From NCBI GenBank assembly GCA_958452935.1, contig CAUDVX010000004.1:1-64000 (forward strand): a stretch of DNA of 64,000 nt, read 5' to 3'. Both the position numbers and the translations under genes were made by a program. How positions within the stretch are numbered: position 1 is the stretch's first letter; the number at the start of each line of letters is the position of its first letter. Shown in pieces: positions 51,100 to 60,491 of the stretch. This DNA is from an uncultured Collinsella sp. (GTDB taxonomy: Bacteria; Actinomycetota; Coriobacteriia; Coriobacteriales; Coriobacteriaceae). The notes beneath the pieces are model-generated. The model saw only the letters and a program-made list of their open reading frames with translations, searched no databases and was not told where the DNA came from.

Positions 51100-51414
51100 A
51101 TGGCCGCAAAGGCTAAAGGCAAGCTGCTGGATGCGTGCCGCGCCGCGCTTCGCATCCCGGCTTTCGTAAACGACTACGACGAAGAGATTTCAGACGTAAT
51201 CGAAGCCGCCCGCGCCGAGTTGGTTGCGGGCGGCGTAGCGGATGCCAAGGCGCACGACGATTCGGACGGGCGCGTTCGGCTTGCGATAAAGGTTTACGTC
51301 AAGGCTAACTTCGGCATGGACAACCCAGACGCCGAGCGCTTCATGAAGGCGTTCGAAACCATGCTCACGAGCATGAGCGGTGATTCTGCTTACAACGGCG
51401 GCGATGTCGCATGA
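51100..51414 (+). CDS. Phage head-tail connector (gp6-like)
   Basis: A 104-residue helical protein with LLDACRAALRIPAFVNDYDEEISDVIEAARAELVAGGV and RVRLAIKVYVKANFGMDNPDAERF, matching the phage gp6-like head-tail connector (DNA-packaging) family. Located between capsid and head-closure genes. Overlaps the next gene by 4 bp. Confidence 0.75.
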   Translation: MAAKAKGKLLDACRAALRIPAFVNDYDEEISDVIEAARAELVAGGVADAKAHDDSDGRVRLAIKVYVKANFGMDNPDAERFMKAFETMLTSMSGDSAYNGGDVA

Positions 51415-51719
51415 GCGGGTGGGCTGGCATCTGTACGCTGATCGCCACGGTATCCGAGCGTGACGAGCTGGGGGTATCGCACAAAAAGGAGCGGTGCCGC
51501 CGTGTGCCGTGCAACGTGTACGGCATCAGCCAGACGGCGTATTACACCGCCGCGCAGGCCGGAGTTAAGCCGCAGGCCGTCATCACGGTACGCGCGTGCG
51601 CATACAGCGGTGAAAGGCTCTGCGAGTTCGGCGGTATCCGCTACGCCGTCGATTCGGCGGTTGTGGCGAACGTTGACAATGTGCGGCTTACGCTGGTCGA
51701 GAAAGTAGGCAACCGGTGA
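51411..51719 (+). CDS. Phage head closure/adaptor protein
   Basis: A 102-residue protein with RRVPCNVYGISQTAYYTAAQAGVKPQAVITVRACAY, then RLCEFGGIRYAVDSAVV: the small beta-rich layout of head-closure (gp16/gp7-like) adaptors. Assigned from order between connector and gp10-type gene. ATGA overlap. Confidence 0.65.
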   Translation: MSGWAGICTLIATVSERDELGVSHKKERCRRVPCNVYGISQTAYYTAAQAGVKPQAVITVRACAYSGERLCEFGGIRYAVDSAVVANVDNVRLTLVEKVGNR

Positions 51720-52096
51720 GCGGGATAAAGATTGACCAGCTTGAATCGATTATCGTCAACAGCATCGAAGAGGTTATCGAGGATAACGAAGAGGTCTTGC
51801 AGGGAAACGTCAAAGCGGCTGGCAACAAGGCGGTTCGCCTTCTGAAAGAGCGAAGCCGGAAGAAGAAGCGGCACGGCGGAAGCTATGCAAGGGGATGGTC
51901 TGCTGACGTTAAGAGCGAAGCGACCGGTACGACCTGTGTTGTCCACAACAGGCAGTATCAGCTTACACATCTGCTCGAGAACGGCCACGTCATCAAAAAC
52001 CAGCACGGCAGCTATCCCGGCAGGGTAGAAGGCGATCACGTCATCGAGGGCGTTTACAGGGAAGTTGCCGCCGAGTTCTCCAAGGGGGCGCAATGA
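51716..52096 (+). CDS. Phage HK97 gp10-type neck/tail-completion protein
   Basis: A 126-residue protein. IEDNEEVLQGNVKAAGNKAVRLLKERSRKKKRHGGSYARGWS and HLLENGHVIKNQHGSYPGR fit HK97 gp10-like proteins, which complete the neck or tail joint. Basic RKKKRH run. Overlaps both neighbours by 4 bp. Confidence 0.78.
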   Translation: MSGIKIDQLESIIVNSIEEVIEDNEEVLQGNVKAAGNKAVRLLKERSRKKKRHGGSYARGWSADVKSEATGTTCVVHNRQYQLTHLLENGHVIKNQHGSYPGRVEGDHVIEGVYREVAAEFSKGAQ

Positions 52097-52419
52097 ACAG
52101 CCTTAAAGACCTGGCACAGCTTCTTGATGCGTTCGGCCTGCCGTGGGCTAACGGCGGTTTCCGCGATGGAGAGTTTCCCACACCTCCGTATATCGACATC
52201 GAAGCCGGTTACGGCGATGGCGTGAGCGCCGACAACGTGGGATGGTGCCGCTGGATGCCCTACGATGTGGCGCTTTATGTTCGAGAGCGCGACTACGGGC
52301 TTGAGAAGCGATTCGAAGCGGCGCTCGATGCCGCAGAGTTTAACTACAACAAGACGGCAACGCCGCTTGACGGTGACGAGCTGGTTGAGACGGCTTACGA
52401 AATCGACGTTACCGAATGA
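52093..52419 (+). CDS. Phage minor tail/tail-terminator protein
   Basis: A 108-residue protein in the tail-terminator slot between gp10-like and the major tail protein. FGLPWANGGFRDGEFPTPPY is followed by a small alpha/beta region with DVALYVRERDYGLEKRFEAALDAAEF. No motif beyond position confirms the role. Confidence 0.6.
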   Translation: MNSLKDLAQLLDAFGLPWANGGFRDGEFPTPPYIDIEAGYGDGVSADNVGWCRWMPYDVALYVRERDYGLEKRFEAALDAAEFNYNKTATPLDGDELVETAYEIDVTE

Positions 52420-52433
52420 TGAAAGGAGCCGAC

Positions 52434-53030
52434 ATGGCGCGAAATGGATTTTTCGGCGTTAAGAACGCGCACATCGCGCGTTTTACCGACGAGGATACGT
52501 TTAAATATGATAAGCCTGTCCACATCCCCGGCACGGTCGAAATCAAGGTCGATCCGTCCATTGAGCAGGCAACGAGCTACGGAGACAACGAGCCGTGGTT
52601 GGACAAGTACCAGGACAACGGCGGTTCCGTCACGTGGTCGCTCTACGACATCGAGAGCACACCGGAGCTGCGCGAGCTTATGGCCGACATCAACGGATTC
52701 GACATCGACGAGAAAGGCCGCGTGCTGGCAACGTCGGGCAAGACTCCTAAACCCTTTGCGCTCTTGTTCGAGCAGCCCGGCCACGCCGTCGGAAGGCGTC
52801 GATGCATCTACAAGTGCACCAGTAAGCCCGTCTCCATTGATGCCAAGACGCTTGAAGAGAAGCCCGACATCACGCAGCTTGATTACGCGCTTACGTTCCG
52901 TCCCGTCAAGCTGCCGAGCGGCTGGCGCGGCAGCTACATCGACACATATGGCGATATTGACGGTTACGACAAATTCTTCGAAGAGGTAGATACTGCCGTC
53001 ACGCCAAAGACTGTTAGCGAGGTCGCGTAA
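52434..53030 (+). CDS. Phage major tail tube protein
   Basis: A 198-residue protein from the ATG at 52434 with AAAGGAG upstream. GFFGVKNAHIARFTDEDTFKYDKPVHIPGTVEIKV, SYGDNEPWLDKYQDNGGSVTWSLYD and ALLFEQPGHAVGRRRCIYKCT fit the phi13-family major tail protein. It builds the siphovirus tail tube. Followed by the tail chaperones. Confidence 0.8.
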   Translation: MARNGFFGVKNAHIARFTDEDTFKYDKPVHIPGTVEIKVDPSIEQATSYGDNEPWLDKYQDNGGSVTWSLYDIESTPELRELMADINGFDIDEKGRVLATSGKTPKPFALLFEQPGHAVGRRRCIYKCTSKPVSIDAKTLEEKPDITQLDYALTFRPVKLPSGWRGSYIDTYGDIDGYDKFFEEVDTAVTPKTVSEVA

Positions 53031-53476
53031 TGGACGGCGGGATCATCGAGGTTGGCGGCATTAAGTACCCGGTTGCTTGCAACGCCTTCACCCCAATTGC
53101 CTATTCGCGTGAGTTTTTCGTCGAGCGTAAGGACGGGAGCCGCCGTCCCAAGGACATCAACGAGGCCATTTCCGTTGTTCTTGATGTCTCGGCAGCGTCG
53201 AATATTCCGCCTATCGTGCCACTGCTTGAGATTTTCTACGCCTGCGCGAAGACGTACAACGCCACGGCAAAGGAGAAGACAGATCTTGGCAAGTCCTTTG
53301 AGGATTGGGTTTGCGGCTTCCCGCAATCGGAATTCGACCTTGAGCGCGAAGGCGGTTGGGCATCTGACGTGATGCAGATCATCAAGGACAACTTTTTTCC
53401 GAACGCAAAAGCGGACGTGGAAGCCGCGACCGCCGAAGCATCAGATGCCGCCGCTTCCGCCGGAGCTGGAGAGTAG
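53030..53476 (+). CDS. Phage tail assembly chaperone (gpG-like)
   Basis: A 148-residue protein placed between the major tail and tape measure genes, the usual gpG slot. GGIKYPVACNAFTPIAYSREF, EAISVVLDVSAASNIPPIVPLLEIFYACAKTYN. Its Ala-rich C-terminus overlaps the next frame. The overlap is in a +1 relationship and I could not identify a slippery site. Confidence 0.7.
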   Translation: MDGGIIEVGGIKYPVACNAFTPIAYSREFFVERKDGSRRPKDINEAISVVLDVSAASNIPPIVPLLEIFYACAKTYNATAKEKTDLGKSFEDWVCGFPQSEFDLEREGGWASDVMQIIKDNFFPNAKADVEAATAEASDAAASAGAGE

Positions 53477-53663
53477 CTGCGACACACTCTATATCTATTC
53501 TTGCCAGCAGGCTGGATTGAGCATCCAAGACCTGCACGACCTGTCTTACGTGCAAGTGCAAAACCTTATCGAGGTGTACAGCTTCGTCAACGACGCTGTG
53601 GCATACGCCGAGGATGACGAACACGCGCGGCAGGGTGAAGCGGCCTTCTGGGCTGGCATGTGA
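53445..53663 (+). CDS. Phage tail assembly chaperone, second frame (gpGT-like)
   Basis: A 72-residue protein with CDTLYIYSCQQAGLSIQDLHDLSYVQVQNLIEVYSF, the pattern of second-frame tail chaperones. It overlaps the preceding frame by 32 bp in a different frame, so it may be made as a frameshift fusion or by re-initiation. Confidence 0.6.
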   Translation: MPPLPPELESSCDTLYIYSCQQAGLSIQDLHDLSYVQVQNLIEVYSFVNDAVAYAEDDEHARQGEAAFWAGM

Positions 53664-53744
53664 GCGTAAAGCGCCAGCGCACCTATGCGGTGCGCTGTTC
53701 TGTGCGCTCATTTCTTTCATTGACAACTGAAAAGAGGTGGAACC

Positions 53745-56351
53745 GTGGCTGTCACGTACAAAGGTCTGACTATCAAGTTCGGCGGAGATACGACCGAGTT
53801 GCAGGGCGCGTTGAAGAGCGTGCAGAGCACGGCGAAGGATACGCAGGGCGCGTTGAAGGACATCAATCGCGCGCTGAAATTCGACCCCGGCAATACGGAT
53901 TTGCTCGTTGAGAAGGAAAAGCTTCTGAACCGAGCGTACGGCGAGACGAAAGCGAAACTCGATGCCTACAAGGCCGCGCTTGCGACGCTCGACGAGAAGA
54001 AGCGAAGCGGTGCGACGCTCACTGAGCGCGAGGAAGCGCAGTATTCGAGCCTTAAGGCTCAGATTGCCATTTGCGAGAGCCAGCTCGAGAGCTATTCCGA
54101 CGATTTGAAAAGCGTCAGCCGCGAAGCCCAGGCATCGAAGAGCAGCCTTTACCAGTTTGGTCAGACAATTCAGGACAATAGCGATAAGCTGGAAAAGGCC
54201 GGCAAGGGTCTAGAGACTGCCGGAAAGACGATAACCGGTGCCGTCACCGGCACTGCTACCGCGCTTGTCGGTCTTGCCAGCAGCCAGGAAGAGCAGATCG
54301 AGCAGACGCATCAGCTGGACGCTGCCTGGAAGGACGCAGGAGGTACTTCCGAGCAGGCGCGAAGCTCCTATACCCTGTTTTATAAGTTACTTGGCGAAGA
54401 GGACACCGCGACCGAAGCCGCACAGAACCTGTCACGCTTGACCACTAACCAGCAGGAACTGGACAAGTGGAGCAACATCGCCGCAGGCTCGTTCTCCAAG
54501 TTCGGCGATGCATTGCCGCTTGAAAACCTCGTGGAAGCATCGCAGGAGACGGCGCACACCGGCACCGTCACCGGCGGTCTTGCCGATGCCCTCAACTGGG
54601 CAACGGCAAGCAACGAGCAGTGGAGCGCAGCACTCTCCGGCAACCATGCGGCACAGCAGGCTTTCAACGACCAGATCGCTCAGGGCGCTACCAAAGAAGA
54701 CGCTTTCAATGCGGCGCTTGCCGCCTGCGGTGACGAGCAGGAGCGCTCCTCGCTTATCACGCAGACACTCGATGGCCTTTACGGCAACATTGGCGAGACG
54801 TATCAAGAGACTAATAAGACGATGCTCGACACGCGCGAAGCGCAGGCCGAGCTAAACCAGAAGATGGCCGAAGCCGGCGAAGCGGCCATACCCTTCAAGG
54901 AAAAGGCGCTCGAGCTTGGAACGACCCTGCTTGAGAAGGTAACGCCGGCGCTCGAGGGCGTTAGCGACTGGTACAAGTCCCTAACGCCAGAGCAGCAAGA
55001 CATGGCAACCAATGTCGTTTTGGGGACGGTCGCGTTCGGCGGGCTCACAACGGGCATCGGCAAGACGCTCCAAAAGGGCATCGAGATCGGCCAGACGTTC
55101 AAGGACGTTGCCGGCGGCTTCGCTTCCCTCGCAGGCAAGTTCGGCGAGGGCGGCGGCGCTATAAGCACGGCTGCAACAGGCTTCGGCGGCATCGCCGAGA
55201 AAGCTGGCGGCTTGGCATCTACCCTTGGCGGCAAGCTCTCTACAGGGTGGACATCGTTCACCGGATTGATCGCCGCAAACCCAATCTTGCTTGGTGTGGC
55301 TGCGGTTGCCGCTGCCGTCGCTGGCCTTACGTGGTTCTTCACGCAGACCGAGACTGGTAAACAGCTCTGGTCTGACTTCACTGGCTGGATTTCAGAGAAA
55401 TGGCAGGGCGTGCAGGATTTCTTCGCAGGCGTGCCGGAATTCTGGTCTGGGATTTGGGACGGGATAACCGGAAAGGCCGAAGAGGTCAAAAACGGCCTTT
55501 CGGAAAAGTTCGAAGGCATAAGGCAAGGCGCGTCCGATGCTTGGGAGGGTTTGAAGACCAACGCGTCCGAAGCTTGGGAGAATCTGAAATCCGGAGCATC
55601 TGAAAAATTCGGCGCTATCAGGGATTCAATCCAAACAGATATGAACACCGGCAAAATTGTCGGTTCTTCGGCTTCAAATGCCCTTAAAGCTGCCATGAAC
55701 GGTGATTGGGACGCTGCGAAGTCGCAGGCCGGTATTGCCTTCCAGGCTATCCAAAGCAACATCCAGACGAAGATGAACAATGCGAAGGATAACGCGATAA
55801 ACGCCGGAAACGCCATCGGTGAAAAGCTTGGCTTCCCGGGGCTTGGCAGCAAGGTCGCTGGCGTTTTCTCGAACATCAAGAGCAATATCACTTCGCCGAT
55901 CAACGATGCCTGGAACTTTGTCAGCAGCATCCCTGGCAGGATTCAGGGGGCGTTCAGCGGGATTCGCATCAGCTTGCCGCATATCAGCTTGCCGCATTTC
56001 CACGTCAGCTGGCGTGACATCGGTGGCGTTGTGGAACTGCCGTCCATCAGCGTCAACTGGTATGCAAAGGGCGCATCCTTCGACAAGCCTTCAATCATTG
56101 GCGTTGGCGAAGCTGGACTTGAGCACGTCACGCCCGATGCAAAGCTGCGCACAAGCGTCAGAGAGAGTGTCGAGGCGGGTATTTCTCGCGTGCTCGACCG
56201 CATAAGCGGCGGCTTCGGTGGCGGAGCCCAGGTGAACGTGACCGTCAACGCTACCGTTGCAAACAGCATGGACGCGTACACGACCGGTCAGCAGATCGGC
56301 GCTGGTATTGCCAGCAGGTTAAAGCAGAAGGGGGTGCCCGTTGGAGCTTAA
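53745..56351 (+). CDS. Tail tape measure protein
   Basis: An 868-residue protein from GTG. Long helical N-terminal half (LQGALKSVQSTAKDTQGALKDINRALKF, IQDNSDKLEKAGKGLETAGKTI), a Gly/Ala-rich hydrophobic middle (FGEGGGAISTAATGFGGIAEKAGGLAS; LLGVAAVAAAVAGLTWFFTQ), WxxxxxWISEKW repeats near 540 and a C-terminal beta-rich part. Length sets tail length. Repeated amphipathic helices (DAWEGLKTNASEAWENLKSG) are visible. Confidence 0.9.
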   Translation: MAVTYKGLTIKFGGDTTELQGALKSVQSTAKDTQGALKDINRALKFDPGNTDLLVEKEKLLNRAYGETKAKLDAYKAALATLDEKKRSGATLTEREEAQYSSLKAQIAICESQLESYSDDLKSVSREAQASKSSLYQFGQTIQDNSDKLEKAGKGLETAGKTITGAVTGTATALVGLASSQEEQIEQTHQLDAAWKDAGGTSEQARSSYTLFYKLLGEEDTATEAAQNLSRLTTNQQELDKWSNIAAGSFSKFGDALPLENLVEASQETAHTGTVTGGLADALNWATASNEQWSAALSGNHAAQQAFNDQIAQGATKEDAFNAALAACGDEQERSSLITQTLDGLYGNIGETYQETNKTMLDTREAQAELNQKMAEAGEAAIPFKEKALELGTTLLEKVTPALEGVSDWYKSLTPEQQDMATNVVLGTVAFGGLTTGIGKTLQKGIEIGQTFKDVAGGFASLAGKFGEGGGAISTAATGFGGIAEKAGGLASTLGGKLSTGWTSFTGLIAANPILLGVAAVAAAVAGLTWFFTQTETGKQLWSDFTGWISEKWQGVQDFFAGVPEFWSGIWDGITGKAEEVKNGLSEKFEGIRQGASDAWEGLKTNASEAWENLKSGASEKFGAIRDSIQTDMNTGKIVGSSASNALKAAMNGDWDAAKSQAGIAFQAIQSNIQTKMNNAKDNAINAGNAIGEKLGFPGLGSKVAGVFSNIKSNITSPINDAWNFVSSIPGRIQGAFSGIRISLPHISLPHFHVSWRDIGGVVELPSISVNWYAKGASFDKPSIIGVGEAGLEHVTPDAKLRTSVRESVEAGISRVLDRISGGFGGGAQVNVTVNATVANSMDAYTTGQQIGAGIASRLKQKGVPVGA

Positions 56352-57075
56352 GCGTAAGCGAAACCAAAGCGACAGCATTGTCTTCAACGGGCACGACCTG
56401 TCTAAGCTCGTCTACTGTAAGGTGCGCCGCCCAATCATGGCGGACGTTTCGGCGAGCTTCGAGGATGCGCCCGGGCGGCACGGCGAATACTTCAAGAACG
56501 CTCGTCGCTCCGGTTACGATTTACAGATTGACATGTGGATTCGCACCGAGCACCGGCGCGAGGTCGCAAAGGCGCGTCATGAGCTGGCGGCGCTGCTCTG
56601 GTCTGACGAGCCAGCGCCGCTTTATCTGCCCGATGACCCTACGCGTTATTTGATGGCAATCGTTAGCGGCGCAACCGACCTTGACGAGATCACCGACGAT
56701 TGCCCGCAGGCAACCGTTACGTTCCACATCGGCGACCCCGACTATTACGGCCAGCATCGCCGGATGGACGTGAGCGGCGCGGCATCGTTCGCTGTCGGCG
56801 GCACGCTGCCTGCGGCGCTCACCGTGACGGCCAAGCCCGGCGCTTGCAGCTCTTGGCGCATCACCAACACCGACACCGCCGAGTTCGTCGAGGTTGTCCA
56901 GCCGTTGACGGCTTCGAGCGTGGTTCGGATGGATTTCGATAAAGAGCACGTGACCGTTAACGGCTATGTCGCTCAGCTCAACATCATGAGCGACTTTTTC
57001 AGTGTTAAAGACCGTGCACACATCAAAATCTCTAGCGGTTCCGCGACGTTGGAATGGGAGGAAAGATGGCTTTAA
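56341..57075 (+). CDS. Phage distal tail (Dit-like) protein
   Basis: A 244-residue protein starting at TTG overlapping the tape measure end by 11 bp. VFNGHDLSKLVYCKVRRPIMADVSASFEDAPGRHGEYFKNARRSGYDLQIDMWIR is typical of the siphovirus Dit N-domain; the rest is a galectin-like insertion (TVTAKPGACSSWRITNTDTAEFVEVVQPL). Links tail tube to baseplate. Confidence 0.78.
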   Translation: MELKRKRNQSDSIVFNGHDLSKLVYCKVRRPIMADVSASFEDAPGRHGEYFKNARRSGYDLQIDMWIRTEHRREVAKARHELAALLWSDEPAPLYLPDDPTRYLMAIVSGATDLDEITDDCPQATVTFHIGDPDYYGQHRRMDVSGAASFAVGGTLPAALTVTAKPGACSSWRITNTDTAEFVEVVQPLTASSVVRMDFDKEHVTVNGYVAQLNIMSDFFSVKDRAHIKISSGSATLEWEERWL

Positions 57076-59825
57076 CCAAGAAGGTCAACTTCACCCGTTT
57101 CAGCCGTTTCGGCGCGAACCTCGGACGGCTCACCTACACCGCCGCGACCCATGAGGACGCGACAGACGGCACCGACGAGCTTAAGATCAGGTGCGACGAG
57201 GATTTAGGCAAGGGCGAGTACCTTGTCTGGGTTGACCGCCAAGGCGTTGTGCACGAGCACATAGTCGACAAAATCGAGCGGCTGCACGATGACAGCGGCA
57301 AGCCCTATACCAGTGCAACGTGCATCAACTCCATCAACGAGACGTGGGATGACTATATCGAGGACAAGCGGCCGTCCGGCAGCGTGGCCGTGGCGCTCGC
57401 TTCAATACTCGCTGGCACACGTTGGGAAGTCGGCAACTGCGACCAACCAGGCAGCGCTTCGCATACCTTCTATCACGTAAAAGTCCGCGAGGGCTTGAGC
57501 GATCTGCTCAAAACATGGGGCGGCGAGATTGAAACCGTCATCGTAACGGACGGCGTGCGGGTCACACACCGATACGTGCGCGTGGTCGCGAAGCGCGGAA
57601 ACCAACAAAGCCCCAAGCGCTTCACGTGGACTAAAGACCTGATCAGCATCAAGCGCAAGACCGGCAGCGCCAACCCAAAGACGAGGGTTTACGGTTACGG
57701 CAAGGGTGTTGAAACGGATGGCGGCGGCTATGGCCGACGCTTGACTTTCGGCGATATAAACGGCGGCAAGGATTACGTCGAGGATGCGTCCGCAACCGAG
57801 GTTTGGGGGCATCCCGACGGCAACGGCGGCATCGCGCCTGCGGTGGACGTTTACATTAACGAGCAATGCGAGGACGCGCCGCAGCTTCTTGCCGAGACGA
57901 ACGACTACCTTGAGCGAGCCAAAACGCCGTCCGTCTCTTATGAAGCGAGTGTGATCGACCTATTTGCTTTCGGTCGAGATTGGGAAAGCGTTGCCGTCGG
58001 CGATTGCGTGGCGATCATCGACAAGGGCTTCTCCGCTGCGGGAATCAGGCTCAAGGGTCGCGTCTCGAAGCTGGCCCGCGACTTGGTGACCGGCGATGCC
58101 ACGGTGGTGTTCGGCAACTTAACCGATGATCTGGCCGACATCTTTCAGTCAATGGCGCAGCAGCTCAAGAGCGGCAGCAATCAGCGGGCTAACTACGATG
58201 CGGCGGCTGGCACGTCCGTCTCGTGGCTCAACCAGCTCATGGCGGCGCTCAACAAGGCGTTCAATGCCGTCGGCACCTACAAGGTCGAGACGTTCGAGCT
58301 TGGCGTGATCTACTCCAACGTGCCGTTGGATGCCGCGACTGGCGTTCCGCTCAAGTCAACGTCCGGCATGTGGGCTGTCAATATCAACGGCATGGGCATC
58401 CGCCTTGCCGCAAATCTTACAAGCGACGGCCAATGGAATTGGCGAACGTTTATAACCGGCGCACAGGTGAGCGCCGATTGCATCAACGCCGGAACGATGC
58501 GGGCAGACCGCATCCGCGCCGGCCTGCTCACCGACGAGGTGGGCGCGAACTATTGGGACTTGGAGACAGGCGAATTCCAGCTTTCGCCAAATGCCAAATA
58601 CGGCGATGGCGGCTGGACTGTCGATGGCGTTATCGAAGACCTGCACAGCGGCATGACGCAGAACGGAAAACACATCGAGGCCCTTGGGGAAGACTTCCAG
58701 ACAAGGAATAAGGAGCTCGACGAGACGATAAGTACCCTCGACAAGACGGTTGACGACATCGCCAAAGACGGGATCGTCACCGAGGCGGAGAAAGCTGCCG
58801 TCAATAAGATTCTCCAGACCGTGCAGAAAGATAAAGAAGACCTATCTGCGCTACACAAATCGCTGTCGTCAAACAAAAACTTGCAGGTTCAGTTCAAGGC
58901 GCAAGTCTTAGAGCCGAGGTACAACAAAGCGTTCGGCGAGGGCGGAGCGTTCGATGTCCTGATGTCAGCCATCTCGGATGTCACAAACTGCTCAACAGCC
59001 GAGGCGCTGAAAGCCGCCATGTCGGATTATAAGAGCGCCTATGAAAGCTACTCATCCGCAGTAACGGTCTATTCGGCGGTAGCGCGACAGGCGATGAGCA
59101 TGATTGCGCAAGAGGTTGCTAAGACCGATGCGGAGAAACTTGTCGACAATCTCGACGAGAGCCTCAAACAGCAAGAGATCTTCAATCGGCTAACTAACGA
59201 CGGAGCAAACAAAGGCATCTACATGTCCAATGGCGAGCTGTACGTCAATGCGACATACCTCAAGAGCGGAACAATCGGCGACGGTCAGGGGAAGAACTAC
59301 TGGAATCTGACGAGCGGCTATTTCCAGACGACCTATGGCGTCATCAGCGGGCTATCAATCGACAACAACAAATTGTATAGATATAAGCTCACGCTCGACT
59401 CGAATACCTCTGGCCTGTACATCGGAACGGACGGCTTCAGCGTGGGCGGCGGCACCTGCTACACAGCAATGGCCAACGGATACCTATACGGCGGCGCAGC
59501 TGAGGACATTACGGGCTACGTCGGATTCAACAACTACAACACCAAGTCCAAGGTGTATGGCGCGCGTCTCGCTGGCAAAGGGTGCATCTGCCTTCTCACC
59601 GATGACTGGATCGGTGTCGGCGAATACAAAGACCGTGGCGAGTACGTCTCCTGTAAGACCGGCATGAGCGGCAGCGTCACACTCGTCGGGAACCTGAAAA
59701 GCTCGTGGACAAATCTTCAACTGACCGGAACGTATAACGTGTCCGGCCTTTGCCAAAACCTGTCTATGACTTGGACAAATTGGACGATCACTTTCGACCA
59801 CGGACTAATGATCACGTCGCTATAA
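57066..59825 (+). CDS. Phage tail endopeptidase-like/baseplate protein
   Basis: A 919-residue protein from the ATG at 57066 after GGAGGAAAG. The N-terminal 380 residues (VHEHIVDKIERLHDDSGKPYTSATC, SVAVALASILAGTRWEVGNCD, ATEVWGHPDGNGGIAPAVDVYINEQCED) match the prophage tail endopeptidase family (Tal-like hub). A long middle with coiled coil (TRNKELDETISTLDKTVDD, KILQTVQKDKEDLSALHKSL) leads to a Gly/Ser/Thr-rich C-terminal region (GYLYGGAAEDITGYVGFNNY). It is the tail-tip hub or a tail fibre carrier. Confidence 0.82.
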   Translation: MALTKKVNFTRFSRFGANLGRLTYTAATHEDATDGTDELKIRCDEDLGKGEYLVWVDRQGVVHEHIVDKIERLHDDSGKPYTSATCINSINETWDDYIEDKRPSGSVAVALASILAGTRWEVGNCDQPGSASHTFYHVKVREGLSDLLKTWGGEIETVIVTDGVRVTHRYVRVVAKRGNQQSPKRFTWTKDLISIKRKTGSANPKTRVYGYGKGVETDGGGYGRRLTFGDINGGKDYVEDASATEVWGHPDGNGGIAPAVDVYINEQCEDAPQLLAETNDYLERAKTPSVSYEASVIDLFAFGRDWESVAVGDCVAIIDKGFSAAGIRLKGRVSKLARDLVTGDATVVFGNLTDDLADIFQSMAQQLKSGSNQRANYDAAAGTSVSWLNQLMAALNKAFNAVGTYKVETFELGVIYSNVPLDAATGVPLKSTSGMWAVNINGMGIRLAANLTSDGQWNWRTFITGAQVSADCINAGTMRADRIRAGLLTDEVGANYWDLETGEFQLSPNAKYGDGGWTVDGVIEDLHSGMTQNGKHIEALGEDFQTRNKELDETISTLDKTVDDIAKDGIVTEAEKAAVNKILQTVQKDKEDLSALHKSLSSNKNLQVQFKAQVLEPRYNKAFGEGGAFDVLMSAISDVTNCSTAEALKAAMSDYKSAYESYSSAVTVYSAVARQAMSMIAQEVAKTDAEKLVDNLDESLKQQEIFNRLTNDGANKGIYMSNGELYVNATYLKSGTIGDGQGKNYWNLTSGYFQTTYGVISGLSIDNNKLYRYKLTLDSNTSGLYIGTDGFSVGGGTCYTAMANGYLYGGAAEDITGYVGFNNYNTKSKVYGARLAGKGCICLLTDDWIGVGEYKDRGEYVSCKTGMSGSVTLVGNLKSSWTNLQLTGTYNVSGLCQNLSMTWTNWTITFDHGLMITSL

Positions 59826-59836
59826 GGAGGTATGGA

Positions 59837-60025
59837 ATGACCACGTTCAGAGTTGAGAAGGATGGAATCTCGTTTTACGTCCAACCACACATGCTCGATT
59901 ACTACGCTGCGAGTGGCTATGCCATATACAAGACTGTAGAGGAAAGCGTCACAGACGTTGCCGCGGAAATCGCCGCGCTTGACGATTCGGCACCGATTGT
60001 GGAGGAAGTGAAGGTCAATGGATAA
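59837..60025 (+). CDS. Small phage tail-module protein
   Basis: A 62-residue protein from the ATG at 59837 with AAGGAGG six bases upstream. TTFRVEKDGISFYVQPHMLDYYAASGYAIYKTVEESV, then an acidic tail. No family recognised. ATG is coupled to the next gene by 8 bp. Confidence 0.6.
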   Translation: MTTFRVEKDGISFYVQPHMLDYYAASGYAIYKTVEESVTDVAAEIAALDDSAPIVEEVKVNG

Positions 60026-60491
60026 AGGAATCGAATCTCTGGCAACCGCGCTCGGTGCCAGCGTTACGGAAAGCAAGCAGAGCATCGAAATCGAGAACAT
60101 CATCCCCGATGAATATAGCAATATCCAGATGGAGCAGATGCTTATTTCGCTCGAGCCGCTTCTTGACCGCCGCGACATCGTAGGCTATGCCGCGGCACGC
60201 AATACGAGGGTGTTGCGTGCGGAGGCGCTTGAGTACCTAAAACGCCGCGATGAACTTATCGCGCAGTACGGCGAACCTGAACTTGGCGATGATGGGCTTC
60301 CCACCGGTCGCACACAGCTGCGCATCGGTTCAGACGAGCACAAGGCTTTCTGCCGCGAGATCGAGATGTACGCAAACATCAAGCATCGACCTAACCTGTT
60401 CAAAATTGCCTATGCCGATGCAATCGGAAAGATGACCGGAAACGAGATTCTGGCGTGCGAGTGGATGTTGGTCGACGGTGATGCCCGATGA
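60018..60491 (+). CDS. Hypothetical phage tail-module protein
   Basis: A 157-residue protein with IIPDEYSNIQMEQMLISLEPLLDRRDIVGYAAARNTRVLRAEALEYLKRRDELIAQYGEPEL. Mostly helical and charged. No family recognised. It ends with ATGA coupling to the baseplate gene. Confidence 0.6.
   Translation: MDKGIESLATALGASVTESKQSIEIENIIPDEYSNIQMEQMLISLEPLLDRRDIVGYAAARNTRVLRAEALEYLKRRDELIAQYGEPELGDDGLPTGRTQLRIGSDEHKAFCREIEMYANIKHRPNLFKIAYADAIGKMTGNEILACEWMLVDGDAR

Noticed and set aside
53390..53410. CTTTTTTC as a slippery site for a tail-chaperone frameshift
   Set aside because: The second frame is at +1, which a classic -1 slip on this run would not reach, so re-initiation is equally likely.
54803..55930. 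375-codon open frame on the minus strand opposite the tape measure gene
   Set aside because: Antisense to a clear tail gene with no family resemblance or ribosome site.
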